From Aradus depressus (taxonomy: Eukaryota > Arthropoda > Insecta > Hemiptera > Aradidae): a stretch of 64,000 nt of DNA. Positions 20,625-31,790 of this stretch are shown here, in pieces. Position numbers and translations under genes: made by a program. The stretch is taken from contig OY759221.1 of assembly GCA_963662175.1 (NCBI GenBank), positions 19,641,027 through 19,705,026 of the forward strand. The letters run 5' to 3'. The notes below the pieces were generated by a model. It did not search any database. It worked only from the letters and a program-made list of their open reading frames with translations, and was not told where the DNA came from. The first letter of the stretch is position 1. Every line of letters begins with the position of its first letter.

Positions 20625-22134
20625 TGTAATATAAACAAGCCCGTTGCCAAGGCAACGGATTTATTAGCCACGATATATTTTTTTTATTAAACCGAATTTA
20701 GAAGACGAAATCAAAGTAAAAGAAGAAAGAAAATTAAGAAAGAAGAAAAGAAAATGGAAATCTGAAGAACAAAACAAGTTTAAGAAAAAAGGAGGAATAA
20801 CTTCAAAAGGAAGAAAAGGTGGCTGTAGGCCTAACCTTACAGTTATCAACAAATATTTTAAATAATAATTACAAGATCCACCGACTTCAAAAGGAAACTA
20901 AATTTTCAGAAGGGATTAATTTAGCACCCAGAAACAAAATGAAACAGCTAAAAGAAGAAGAATGAAGAAAATTTCAGGAAAATATAAGCAAAATTAAGAA
21001 AAGGTCAATAATTAAAAAACGAGTCGGTAGAAAGTTGTGAAAATTTTTAGGAAAAGACAGTTAATTATTAAGAAAAGATTAAAGAAGAAAAAGAAGAGAA
21101 AAACTGCCCACATCAGAAAGAAAAGCCAGTAGTAAATTTTGAAGAAACGGTCAGTTCTAAAATACATCGAATCAACTAGGCCGGATCCCATCTGAAATAA
21201 TACAAGTGATCCGAAAGTGTATACCACAAACTTTAAACACTGTTTTCGAGAAATGAAGAAGCCAAAATTAAAAACAAAAGTTACAGAAAATTAAGATAAC
21301 AATTTAGAAGAAAGAAGAAACGGGAGAAAGGAGAGAAAACACCAAAAAATATTAATATTTAGAAGTAAAACAAGAGACAACAGAAAAAAGAAACTCGAAT
21401 TTGCTACCCATAATTCCGTGCGGAGGCAGTTTATTCAGTCTGTGTTGAGTTCTGGTAGAAGTGAGACCTGTGAGAGACTAGTCTCTGCTTTTTTGTTTGA
21501 AATGAGTGAAAAGTAGTGAGTAAACAATTAAAAGTGAGTAAAAGTGACTAATGAAGAGTTAAGATGAGGTGGAGAGAGCCTGGACTCCGATTTCTTTTGT
21601 AAAATATAATTAATTAGAATTATCTGTTTCAAGTGTGACGTCACCAAGGTATGATCCATTTTTTTGTACATATAATTTCTAAGATGGCCATTTTTAATTT
21701 CAAAATTCATAATAGTTTTATTAAAGTTATATTGTTTGTAAATATGTTTTAATTTTCTTTTAACTCCCCATATCTCTCTCAATGAAATTCAAATCTCAAA
21801 ACTCATAGGCCTTGCGAATCAACACCTTTGAGATAAGCGCCAATCGTTATCGGGACATAATATTTAATAATCTTAATTTTCAGAATCACACCGGGAGACC
21901 TTTGGATTTTTGGATTGGTGCAAGTAACGTAGTTTGAAAATTTTACAGAGTTATTTATAACATATGTTTTTCATTTTTTTTAAGAGCTTCACTCAACCAT
22001 ATGGTAGATTATTTTATTTTTGAAATTATAGATTTAATTAACTTAAATTTTTTTATTATTCAAAATTTTATTCATTTTTTTTAATTTATTGTGAAAGGCA
22101 ACAAGTCAAAATATATATATTATTAAACCTTTCA
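20625..22134 (+). repeat. LTR copy B (1510 bp)
   Basis: Same ends and length as copy A at an offset of 6467, preceded by CAAG as part of the copied flank. Confidence 0.88.
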
Positions 22135-24508
22135 TTATGGCATCTCCTTGTGAGGATAATTTCTTGTTTTTTTTTTATTTTGCATTCTTTGATCAATAAA
22201 TAACTCGCATAGAGTCACCGAAACATTTTTTTAATAAAGAGTAAATATGCCTAAAAGATGCATTTATTTAAAATCAGGAAAAACAAGGCCATGAGGAGAT
22301 ATGAGTTTCGTTGAGAGAGTGGGGAATATTGTATGAAATTTTTGAAATATCAGTTTATATATAATAATATTGAACACAATTTCTATAAATTTAATTTTTT
22401 TTGTATTAATATTTAATCATGCCATTGACGAGAGGGGAAGCAAAAAGATTAGAGGAAGAGAACAAGGGGGAGGAATTTAGTTCTGACGAAGGGTCCGAAG
22501 TAGAGATTTCGGAAGAAACAGATAGGGAAATACCCGTTGCTATGGAGACCAAAGAGGGTACTAGTGAGGAGGTACAGGAGATTGATATTGTTAGTAAAGA
22601 GACAGAGGTAGGGATGAGAGAGAAAATAGAAGAGAAACCAGATAAGGTGGATAGATTAATGGAAGTTATGATGAGGAGTATGGCGGAACAGAATCAAAAG
22701 ATGATGGAGCAATTTCAAAATTTAAGGAAAGAGCAGTCTCAAAATATAGAAAAGTTGAGAGGGGATATGGGGAATCTTACTAGGGAAATGGGGAACAAAT
22801 TAAGAAACATAGAGACAAACTTGAGTGGGGTAGAGACAAATTTAAGTAGTAAGATTGACGAACAGAATCAAATATTAAGTAGGATGATTAACGAAAGTAG
22901 AAAAGACATAGAAAATGTGAGGGAAAATTCAAGTAGGAGCATAGGCAATTCCGAAAGGAATCTGAATGTAAACGAAAGATGTGATAATAGTATAGAGAAT
23001 ATAGAAGATCAAAAAAATGTAGAAAATATTGAAAATAAGAGCAAAGAGAGAAAGGTTCAAACTGTAGAAGTAGAAAAAGAAACAAACTTAGAAAATTTAG
23101 TAGAGGAAGTCAAAATAGTCTCGGAAATTAGTTCTAGAAATAGCTTAGAAAGTGAAAGGACAGATTTAACAGTTAAAAGGGATTTCCAAAGTAGAGTAAA
23201 ATCAGTAAGAAAATTTCTTTCCAAGGGAGAAATTATAATGAATTATCAGTTAGTGCAAACTAAGGTAGAATTAAGAAAATATGATAGTATGACTGTTGTG
23301 CATGAATGGAAAAATTATTTAAGAAAGAATTTACATGAGACTAGTTACCAGGTGGAAGACATTTTTAGAATACAATACAGAAAAACTGAAGTGAAAATTT
23401 ATGAAATAAGGGGAAATGAGAAAAATGACGCAGTACTGACAGACAGACTACGTAAAATTCTATTTAGTGTGGGGGGGAAGATATTTGAAGACATCATAAG
23501 GCGCGGCATTAAGAAAAAATCAGGGGCTCCTCTTAGGCTCTGTAATTATTTAATTGCATCAGCCGAACTTACAGTAAGTAACTATTTTTGAAACTCGAAT
23601 GAGTTATAGACTGACAGACAGACAAACTGAATAAAACTTTAGACAGAAAACTACGGATAAATGATATTTGCAATTGATAAAAGAATAAATGAATATTGTA
23701 TGAATGAAGTTTATTTGGAATACATACTTGTGTTGTTGTTGAATTTATAATATGTTAATGTAAGGGCTTGTATTAGGTTAATAGAATGTAATCATGATGT
23801 TAATTTTATTTCGAAATGGTGTTTGTAAACAAAGGGGTAGAGAGAAGGTAACATCCCATGGAGAGGTTATAAACATGACCGAACTAGTTAGTTTATGATG
23901 AACGAGACCGAACTAGTACAGAAGGTGACCGACCTGGTTCATAAAGTGAACCGTTCAATTAGTGACCGGTAACCGTACTTTTGGATAGGGATATCCGATT
24001 TTCATGTAAATAAACGTATATATAGGATTTTTTTTTAGTAGATTTTTCTTTATTTAGATTATTAGTAATTAATCGAGAATGCAAGATGGAATAAATGAAG
24101 TAGATTAGTTTTGTTTTTAGTAGCTAATAAGCAGGCGGAGACTAATTGATCCCCTGCAATAAGCAGGCGGAGACAATTTGTTCTCTTGCAGTATTTGGCG
24201 TCTGCACTTTGCTCAGCCTGGAAACAGTAGACAGAGAACTAGCCCGGTCTCTCCGAAGCTTGACGCGCTTCCTGTATGTCGAGTCACAGGACTGGTTCCC
24301 GACGGAGCTGTCGCTTGGTGTCGGAGAGAGGGAGTGCAGATTGCCTCCTCTCTTTGGCATTGGGGGTCAGTATCTGGAAGGAACGGTCCAACTGGGGGTC
24401 AGAGAAGGATTTTTAGCTGATCCTATGGGAATCGAACCTAGCCATCTCAGAAACATTTAGACAAAGCTAATACACATAAAACATACATTATTTCGGGGAT
24501 TTATGATT
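22135..24508 (+). repeat. Second internal region, truncated
   Basis: Matches 15668-18041. The last 1.6 kb, including the hairpin and purine tract, is missing; the break is at GATTTATGAT with a two-base overlap (TT). The element between LTR B and LTR C therefore lacks a normal plus-strand primer. Confidence 0.85.
22419..23591 (+). CDS. Gag-like coiled-coil protein, 390 aa, copy 2
   Basis: Duplicate of the gene at 15952. The two translations look identical; one silent base change (AGG to AGA in Asp-Arg-Leu, near 22653) was noticed. The start, splice-donor overlap (GTAAGT at 23574) and lack of downstream pol are the same. Its own 3' LTR is replaced by the truncated internal region and LTR copy C. 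Two intact copies reflect recent duplication and are not by themselves evidence of selection. Confidence 0.65.
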   Translation: MPLTRGEAKRLEEENKGEEFSSDEGSEVEISEETDREIPVAMETKEGTSEEVQEIDIVSKETEVGMREKIEEKPDKVDRLMEVMMRSMAEQNQKMMEQFQNLRKEQSQNIEKLRGDMGNLTREMGNKLRNIETNLSGVETNLSSKIDEQNQILSRMINESRKDIENVRENSSRSIGNSERNLNVNERCDNSIENIEDQKNVENIENKSKERKVQTVEVEKETNLENLVEEVKIVSEISSRNSLESERTDLTVKRDFQSRVKSVRKFLSKGEIIMNYQLVQTKVELRKYDSMTVVHEWKNYLRKNLHETSYQVEDIFRIQYRKTEVKIYEIRGNEKNDAVLTDRLRKILFSVGGKIFEDIIRRGIKKKSGAPLRLCNYLIASAELTVSNYF

Positions 24509-24881
24509 CTGATTGATTATATCCCCCTGAACTTCTTCAGAAATTCGATGTTGAGTTTTCAACGGAAAAATCGATTCCTTTAGATTTGATGTATCGACAC
24601 TAAATTTTATATAAATTTAAATCCTCCTAACGAAGACACTTAACAATTTTCAACTAACTTGAAACAAGGGGAAAGAGAGGGGGGGGGGGGGGGGGGGAGG
24701 GCGTTGCATGCAGAATCCGTAATAACTGCCTATGTAATGATCAGGAATTTTCAATAAAATCGATATATTGGTTTCAAAGGGAGAGAGAGATAACTTAGAT
24801 GATTAAGTCACAATGGGGAAGTACATAGCTGGTTCACCACAATTTTTTTAGATCACATTCTCACTGAATACACCACTCAAG
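24509..24881 (+). repeat. Third partial copy of the flank
   Basis: Equivalent to about 13784-14157, ending in CAAG before LTR copy C. It shows that the third copy arose from another round of the same tandem duplication followed by deletion. Confidence 0.8.
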
Positions 24882-26391
24882 TGTAATATAAACAAGCCCG
24901 TTGCCAAGGCAACGGATTTATTAGCCACGATATATTTTTTTTATTAAACCGAATTTAGAAGACGAAATCAAAGTAAAAGAAGAAAGAAAATTAAGAAAGA
25001 AGAAAAGAAAATGGAAATCTGAAGAACAAAACAAGTTTAAGAAAAAAGGAGGAATAACTTCAAAAGGAAGAAAAGGTGGCTGTAGGCCTAACCTTACAGT
25101 TATCAACAAATATTTTAAATAATAATTACAAGATCCACCGACTTCAAAAGGAAACTAAATTTTCAGAAGGGATTAATTTAGCACCCAGAAACAAAATGAA
25201 ACAGCTAAAAGAAGAAGAATGAAGAAAATTTCAGGAAAATATAAGCAAAATTAAGAAAAGGTCAATAATTAAAAAACGAGTCGGTAGAAAGTTGTGAAAA
25301 TTTTTAGGAAAAGACAGTTAATTATTAAGAAAAGATTAAAGAAGAAAAAGAAGAGAAAAACTGCCCACATCAGAAAGAAAAGCCAGTAGTAAATTTTGAA
25401 GAAACGGTCAGTTCTAAAATACATCGAATCAACTAGGCCGGATCCCATCTGAAATAATACAAGTGATCCGAAAGTGTATACCACAAACTTTAAACACTGT
25501 TTTCGAGAAATGAAGAAGCCAAAATTAAAAACAAAAGTTACAGAAAATTAAGATAACAATTTAGAAGAAAGAAGAAACGGAAGAAAGGAGAGAAAACACC
25601 AAAAAATATTAATATTTAGAAGTAAAACAAGAGACAACAGAAAAAAGAAACTCGAATTTGCTACCCATAATTCCGTGCGGAGGCAGTTTATTCAGTCTGT
25701 GTTGAGTTCTGGTAGAAGTGAGACCTGTGAGAGACTAGTCTCTGCTTTTTTGTTTGAAATGAGTGAAAAGTAGTGAGTAAACAATTAAAAGTGAGTAAAA
25801 GTGACTAATGAAGAGTTAAGATGAGGTGGAGAGAGCCTGGACTCCGATTTCTTTTGTAAAATATAATTAATTAGAATTATCTGTTTCAAGTGTGACGTCA
25901 CCAAGGTATGATCCATTTTTTTGTACATATAATTTCTAAGATGGCCATTTTTAATTTCAAAATTCATAATAGTTTTATTAAAGTTATATTGTTTGTAAAT
26001 ATGTTTTAATTTTCTTTTAACTCCCCATATCTCTCTCAATGAAATTCAAATCTCAAAACTCATAGGCCTTGCGAATCAACACCTTTGAGATAAGCGCCAA
26101 TCGTTATCGGGACATAATATTTAATAATCTTAATTTTCAGAATCACACCGGGAGACCTTTGGATTTTTGGATTGGTGCAAGTAACGTAGTTTGAAAATTT
26201 TACAGAGTTATTTATAACATATGTTTTTCATTTTTTTTAAGAGCTTCACTCAACCATATGGTAGATTATTTTATTTTTGAAATTATAGATTTAATTAACT
26301 TAAATTTTTTTATTATTCAAAATTTTATTCATTTTTTTTAATTTATTGTGAAAGGCAACAAGTCAAAATATATATATTATTAAACCTTTCA
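24882..26391 (+). repeat. LTR copy C (1510 bp), right end of the array
   Basis: Full LTR, followed by CAAG (26392-26395), the original target duplication, and then unrelated AT-rich DNA. At least one base differs from copies A and B (near 25571). Confidence 0.88.
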
Positions 26392-26395
26392 CAAG

Positions 26396-26664
26396 ATATT
26401 ATCTTATTAATATAATAATATTAAAATAATAAATAAATAATAATAAAAATTAATAAATGGAAGCTAAAAAGTGAGTACTGAGCTCTCTGGTAGCGGACAT
26501 GTAAGGAGAACAGGGCCTGGGGCAGTACGGCGACTCCAAGAAAGCACCCTTATCATTTAGTTTTGAAGAGAAAATGTACAGGGTTCTGTTGAGATGAGAG
26601 AAGAAGGCCCCTGATGCCCTCAAGCTACGAGAATGATAGCCAAAACAAGAAGAAAATATGTGAT
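26396..26664. other. No gene seen
   Basis: AT-rich, then a mixed segment (26490-26640) with no supported frame. ATGGAAGCTAAAAAGTGAGT at 26457 looks like a tiny exon end with a splice donor, but nothing links to it. Confidence 0.4.
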
Positions 26665-26830
26665 GTGGCCACTACAAGACTTTTTTTATACCAACCATGT
26701 TTTTACTGGTCATTCACCCCTGCCTCTCTCTCAAATTTCAAACTCACATTACTATAGATGCGAGTTGCATTGTTTCATTTACTGTAAAAGCGTGTAACAC
26801 TTTCGGAAGGCAAAAAACAAGACTTCGAAT
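26665..26830. repeat. Half of the GTGGCC short inverted-repeat family
   Basis: GATGTGGCCACTACAAGACT followed by TTATACCAACCATG matches the left end of the complete element at 55732. The matching right end is not nearby; related text (TTCTGAGAGTGTCTTTAACC) occurs at about 27710-27735. Confidence 0.55.
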
Positions 26831-26861
26831 TTAGCTTGCCACAGGATAACCCGAGGAATTG

Positions 26862-26932
<71 letters not shown>
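26862..26932. repeat. TA dinucleotide microsatellite, about 35 units
   Basis: Uninterrupted alternating TA, followed by the G-rich stretch GGTAGGGGGGAGGGGGGTCA. Confidence 0.95.
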
Positions 26933-26938
<6 letters not shown>

Positions 26939-26949
26939 GTAGGGGGGAG

Positions 26950-27797
26950 GGGGGTCACGTGACCCTCTCCTGGTCAGGTCAAAAACCAAGATAAAAATTA
27001 AATAAACTAAAAAAATTGTTTTTATTAAAAATGGATTGCTTGCAAGTTACCAATAGGGTCTTCAAATCTCCCGTGCGTCTGATTCCTAAATCAGCAATCA
27101 GCTTTTATTTAAATGTACATGTATAAAAAAAAGTCATATTACATTTATTTAAATATACATGAATTCGATCATTTCATTTCCTGGCTCTAAATCGTTATTT
27201 ATGTTATAATTTTACATGCGCACTAAAAATGCAGAGCGCAGGAGCACAAAATGTACGCTATTGTCTGTGAGTCATTTAATTCTAAAAGCACAGAAACCAC
27301 AACGTGCATTTGCTGCTGCTGCGCTTTGCATTTTTACTGCTCATGTAAAGTCAACTTCAGTATTACAGTCAGTGGTTACCTCAGGGGGAGCTTCTAGAGG
27401 TCCGAGTCTCCCATGTTAATAACAAAAAGTCTGCAACGCTAAACACGAAACTGCGGGCTCTGCCCCCGAGAGTCTATACCCCCACCCTTTTTCTACAAAG
27501 ACGTTTCAGGCTGCTATCAGAATCTATAAAATTTAGAACATCATTTATATAGTAATTGCGATCACGAGTAAGGCACAAAACACTGGCTTCGAAACCATTG
27601 AAAATGTCAACTTATTTCTAAAATCATGTAACTTAAAGTTACTAATCGAGCAGATAACATTACACATTACTAGAGAAGTGATTGTTTTCATTGTTTCATT
27701 GTACAACGAAATTCTGAGAGTGTCTTTAACCCAGTAATGCCAGCAATTATTATTAAAACTTCCCTCTGTTCCACCCCTCCCCTTCGGTTGATTCCGA
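26950..27797. other. No gene seen
   Basis: Mixed AT-rich sequence. Frames at 27216-27419 and 27545-27805 have no recognisable motif and I treat them as chance. Confidence 0.5.
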
Positions 27798-27940
27798 CTT
27801 AACATCTCATCCGAAAGACGGCGTGCTCATATATATATATTTTTTCCTCCTAGATTAAAAAAAACCTAAGGACCTCGGTCGGGTTTGAACCCGCGATCTT
27901 GAGCTCATTAGGCAAGCTACATCTAAGCTACGGGCAACGA
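27798..27940 (-). mobile_element. SINE head fragment
   Basis: Reverse strand. The B-box (GGGTTTGAACCCGCGATCTT on the plus strand) and the CCGAAAGACGGCGTGCT body start are present; the 3' half is gone. A TA-rich stretch is inserted where the copy is most diverged. Confidence 0.7.
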
Positions 27941-28584
27941 CCATCATGTTGAGCGTCTGGATTCGGTTCCAACTCAGCTTAAGATATATGACAGCACTAA
28001 CCACTTCTAAAGTGTCGTCTCTCTCCAGCCTGGAGGGGAACTCAGCCTAGAAGAGCGACAGGAACTTAGATGAGAGACACGAATTAGAGGAAATGCCAAT
28101 TAAATGTTCAACAACTTTCGATATAAATTCGCTGGTACTTTTCCAAAATCATTAATTTCTTTTATATTAATATATGTTTTATTCAGAACAAGAAATATAT
28201 AAGACCGACGTGAGGTTCAAAATTGTATCTTTTGGGATAAATCTTTTTTCTTTTTTTTTTTTTTTTTTTTTTTTCATTAAAAGGACCGACGGTAGAGTCA
28301 ACATTATATTTTTTGGATACGTCTCTCATAGGAGAATTTCGTTAAAAATGTGAAAAACTTAAGTGGCGGGTAACTTCTTGGTAAGTACCAATTTGGCAAC
28401 TGTATTTATTTATTTTATTCAATTTTATTTCGAGAATTTAGAATCAGCGATATTAGCCGCAAAATGAGCATGAAAAATAATATTCACTTGAATCATCTGT
28501 GGTAAAATATATATATATCATTAATTGACATATGATACATTTATAAATTATTATAGCATATGTTGACTGTATTGGGTAGTTAAG
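27941..28584. other. Upstream region of the candidate host gene
   Basis: AT-rich with a T-run at about 28246-28275. No convincing TATA box or initiator can be assigned. Transcription toward 28585 is assumed only because of the exon that follows. Confidence 0.35.
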
Positions 28585-28783
28585 ATGACTTCCAAAAAGG
28601 GTAAAGGCAAGAAGGGGCCTAAGAAGCTGAAGGAGAAGCTGGAGATAGAGAAAGAAGTGGAAGAAGGGAAGGAAGCGGAGATAGAGAGAATAGCAGCCAC
28701 CATGGACATCAACGACTTTAAGGATATCCTGCTTCAGCCATCCACTGTCAAAGTAAGTCCGCAGGCCAGGTACATCTTGTCTG
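28585..28783 (+). CDS. Candidate first coding exon of a host gene, lysine-rich
   Basis: The ATG at 28585 opens a frame starting MTSKKGKGKKGPKKLKEK, followed by an acidic stretch (EIEKEVEEGKEAEIERIAA) and DINDFKDILLQPSTVKVSPQ. The composition is much richer in G and C than the flanks and the charge pattern looks real. Unspliced, it stops after 70 codons. A donor GGTAAGC lets the exon end at 28783 (phase 1) and join the segment at 30252, giving …RYILS-A-ERANLDNTLAQ. A second donor, GTAAGT at 28753, would end it in phase 0 but then gives a poor continuation. I do not recognise the protein; basic N-termini of this kind are common among axonemal and nuclear coiled-coil proteins. It may instead be an isolated gene fragment. 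Confidence 0.5.
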
Positions 28784-29020
28784 GTAAGCCGATGTAGTGG
28801 GCTTACTTGATAGAGGTATCAGTCCAATAATATATAATTTTATTTATTCTATAAAAACTCTGCTCCACAAAAAAACCTAATGAAAATTTCATTTTTTGTT
28901 GTTTTTTTGGATCAAATATAGTGCAGCAAATTTCATATGGAATTAGGGGAAAAAAATCAAAATGCTTGGAAAACTAAAAAATTTTATTTTTTAATAAAAT
29001 TAATGAAAAAAAACACTTTA

Positions 29021-29211
29021 TCATTTTCGGAGCACATTTGTTTTCAGTGCTTTATTGTACCCCCTCTTGCCTGAAGATCTTCTAGGCTCCCTCCTTGGCG
29101 TACTCCTTATGAGGTTTTCCTGAAGTAGTCCTCCCAGGTGTCTACCAGAGCCAGCTAAGAATTGCTCTGCTAAGCTGCTGGGATGGTCATGACGTCTCCT
29201 CAAATGTCGTC
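29021..29211 (-). CDS. Possible terminal exon on the minus strand
   Basis: On the minus strand a pyrimidine tract and TGATTCTAG precede an open stretch from 29211 to a stop at 29021 (contains SLAEQFLAGSGRHLGGLLQE and RREPRRSSGKRG). An AATAAA-like signal follows near 28987. G+C content is far above the surroundings. It lies in the first intron of the plus-strand candidate gene. No family is recognised, and no upstream exon was found. Confidence 0.3.
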
Positions 29212-29479
29212 CTAGAATCAGAACAAAAAAATTAAATTTTCAGTGTGCACCGGTTTTTTCGTGGAGCAATGTAATTTTGTCAATTATCAGGTGGTGAATC
29301 TAAACATATATAAAACAATTTTTTTTTTTTTTTTTTTACAAAAGACTACTAGAACTGTTACAGTGCATGTTAACAATTCCCAATAAATAAGTTAAGATAA
29401 AAATCGATAAAATGCAATGTAATATTATTAAAATGACACTGAATACATAAAAAGTCTGAGGGCATTTAATTAGTTGGAA

Positions 29480-30035
29480 ATTTAAAAAGGAACATTATTG
29501 GTTGAGATTACTTTTTTTTGGTAGGATTAACCGTTTCGCGTAAATGAAGCAAACGTCAAAAAAATGGGTTTCAAAACGACATTTCAGAACAGTTTTCAGC
29601 ATTTAACTCGCAAACCGAGCGTCCTTCGAAACATTGTATTCCATATAATACGTGCCTTTTGCTTTTTCTCATAACTTTTATTTGAAAAGTTTTTCGATTG
29701 GGTCATAAATATACACAGTATCTACTAAAATGTATTTAGGCCCCGAAGTGGTCTCAATTTTTACCCGATTTCGCCTAAAATCTCTTCAGATTTATGTTAG
29801 TACATGCAAGTTCTTAATTAATATAATTTTAAATTCATAGCTACAATATTTTTTTGCGTTTGAGCGTTCACAAACTTGCAATCTCATTCACACAAGGACA
29901 GACCTCATTGCTATAATGGTCAAAACGTGTTCAAAAGAACTTAAAACGTAAAAATCCCTCTATAACTCGATTCCGGATTTTCTTAAGATTCCTTATACTA
30001 TAAGTATAAGAAAATAATAAATAAAAAAAACTAAA
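29480..30035 (+). repeat. Interspersed repeat family X, copy 1
   Basis: It shares GGATTAACCGTTTCGCGTAAAT, a GGTCATAAA-TAAGCAGTAT block, a GTGGTCTCAATTTT block and an end of the form TTATACTATAAGTATAAG with copies at 42.9, 58.3, 49.8 (reverse) and 62.6 kb (reverse). It has no coding capacity and is probably a non-autonomous DNA element. Confidence 0.65.
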
Positions 30036-30251
30036 AATCTGCCATCCCTAAGGGATTCAACTAGAATTTTGACACTAATGAAATGAGACATTAATATTTT
30101 GGTTAAAATCCCCTGAAAATGTATAGTTAATTCCCATTTCACAGGGGGTCAGAAGTTCATACAGTTTCTTAGAGATGACTATTCTTTCGACCAATAGTAT
30201 GTAATTATTCTTAATATAATATATTATTATTCTTATTTACATATTTTTCAG
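30036..30251. other. Intronic AT-rich sequence up to a splice acceptor
   Basis: TTACATATTTTTCAG at 30251 is a good acceptor directly before the short coding segment. Confidence 0.4.
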
Positions 30252-30287
30252 CTGAGCGTGCCAACCTTGATAACACACTGGCCCAGT
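30252..30287 (+). CDS. Candidate 36-base exon 2 of the host gene
   Basis: Acceptor TTTTTCAG and donor GTAAGA bound a 36-base piece that reads ERANLDNTLAQ in the frame set by exon 1. It is phase 1 at both ends, so it could be skipped without a shift. If it is not spliced at 30288, the frame ends a few codons later at TAG (30300-30302), giving a protein of about 83 aa. Both outcomes are plausible. Confidence 0.4.
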
Positions 30288-30302
30288 GTAAGAGAATTCG
30301 TT

Positions 30303-31026
30303 AGATATGACGCTATAAGATAGTATCCTTCATAATTTTTTTTTAATATTTGCTATTATTATTATTTTGTCTTTATTTATTTATAAATAAAATACACATA
30401 CACAAATAATTTGGAAATCAAAAATCTTATACCGAAGATGACCGTCAGAGTTTAGTTGTCATAATTTACAAATAAAAAAGAAATTAAGTACATCTATCAC
30501 TTACCGTTCAAGTATAGAACAACAGAATACAATTACAACTTGTTTAAAAATCAAATTATACCTTCGCCTAAGTACATAATAAATTTTATTTACGAACAAG
30601 AAAGGATCTTTTCAATATAAATGTATATCTTTGATTTTCAAAATTAAAATCAAAATAATCATAATCTTCTGGTTAGGTATAATAATATTAATTTCAGATA
30701 TTGATTGTGAATAATAAGATTTGAGCCTAATTATAATAAATGTTATAAAATTATGATAAAAATTAATACGACTTAAAAAAATTAATAAATAGTAAAAAAT
30801 AATAGGATTAAATAGTAATAAGTAATATTATATATAATATTAGGAAAAATAGAATAGCAATAGATCACAATAATGATTTAAATTGAAGGGTCCAGGGGAA
30901 GAACATGTCAAGTGACATTTTGTAATTATTTTATTTTTATTTTTTCGTGGACAGCCAGTCTTAACTACTCAAAAAACAATATAAATATTGGTTACAAATA
31001 TCTTTTCGATAACCAGTTTATTAATT
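30303..31026. other. AT-rich, no exon seen
   Basis: No exon that would link 30287 (phase 1) to the segment at 32532 was found, so the gene model has a gap. Confidence 0.4.
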
Positions 31027-31150
31027 ACAAAATGTGTAGTAAAAAGTGTAGTAAAAGTGTAGTAAAGTGTACTAGTAAAAAGTGTAGTAAAAAGTGTAGT
31101 AGTAAGAATGTGTAGTAAAAAGTGTAGTAAAAATGTAGTAAAAAGTGAAT
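31027..31150. repeat. Minisatellite TAGTAAAAAGTG
   Basis: About ten imperfect units of AGTAAAAAGTGT and shorter variants. The 67-codon frame at 30912 runs into it and yields repeated CSKKCSK; I regard that as a repeat artefact. Confidence 0.85.
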
Positions 31151-31790
31151 ATCATCTACAATAATAATATTTTGTGTAATATTTAGTAGTAATTATTTGT
31201 TTGACTGAAATACGTGTGTCTGTAATTATTATATATTTCTAATTATTATTTTATATAATTATTTTACACTTGAAGGTTTTGTTCGTCTTTGTGACTTCTG
31301 CCCGGGCTTTATAGTTGAGCGCACATTACACACGATTACTAGCGAGCTTTTTGCCTCTCTCAAAAGACCAACGCTGCTGTCTTACTGAAGTTAACACATT
31401 TCTAGCAGTAAGTTCTCTGATTTTATCTTCAAAGCTTATATAGCTTTCAGTTTTAGTGGAACATAATCAGTGTCTCATGTAAAGAACTTTTAATGAAGGT
31501 AGAAACATGTTGAAGCTCACTGTCTCTAAGTGAGACTGAAGTGAGTCAGGAACTCACTGACAAACGATGTTCTTCAAAAAGACTCAGTTAAATAAATACA
31601 TTCAAAAGATTATATTCTCCTTAAAAGCCATATCAACTATTTTAGTCTAGAATAATTATATCATATTGTAAATGAATATATGTTTGTATGTTGGCAATAA
31701 TTTAAAGTTTATAGACTACAAGAGATAACAAACACTGCATAAATATGAATAATGCATACAACTATGTATAAATCTTACTAAGATGCATAA
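31151..31790. other. No gene; tiny SINE tail
   Basis: TGACTTCTGCCCGGGCTTTA at about 31290 matches the reverse complement of the SINE 3' end. The remainder is AT-rich intron-like sequence. Confidence 0.45.

Larger units (their letters stand above)
13228..26391 (+). repeat. Segmental tandem array: 6467-bp unit, two copies plus a third partial copy
   Basis: 13228-19694 is repeated from 19695 at a constant offset of 6467. The second copy stops at about 24508 (equivalent to 18041) and jumps to the equivalent of 13783, starting a partial third copy that runs to 26391. Differences are few: GGGAGA versus GGAAGA at about 25571, a silent AGG/AGA change in the gag-like gene, and 20 versus 19 Gs in the poly-G run. 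The duplication is therefore very recent, or an assembly artefact. Confidence 0.9.
14158..26391 (+). mobile_element. Second gag-only LTR element, amplified in place (LTR-gag-[18 bp of LTR]-flank-LTR-gag-LTR)
   Basis: Three full LTRs lie at 14158-15667, 20625-22134 and 24882-26391, all 1510 bp, starting TGTAATATAAAC and ending AAACCTTTCA. The outer flanks carry CAAG on both sides (14154-14157 and 26392-26395), so the array descends from one insertion. The first internal region (15668-19676) is complete; the second (22135 to about 24508) has lost its last 1.6 kb. The first element's 3' LTR is reduced to its first 18 bp (19677-19694), where the tandem duplication breaks. No pol genes are present in either copy. 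The unrearranged element would be about 7.0 kb. Confidence 0.85.

Noticed and set aside
30912..31115. Cysteine- and lysine-rich 67-aa peptide
   Set aside because: The CSKKCSK pattern comes from the AGTAAAAAGTGT minisatellite.
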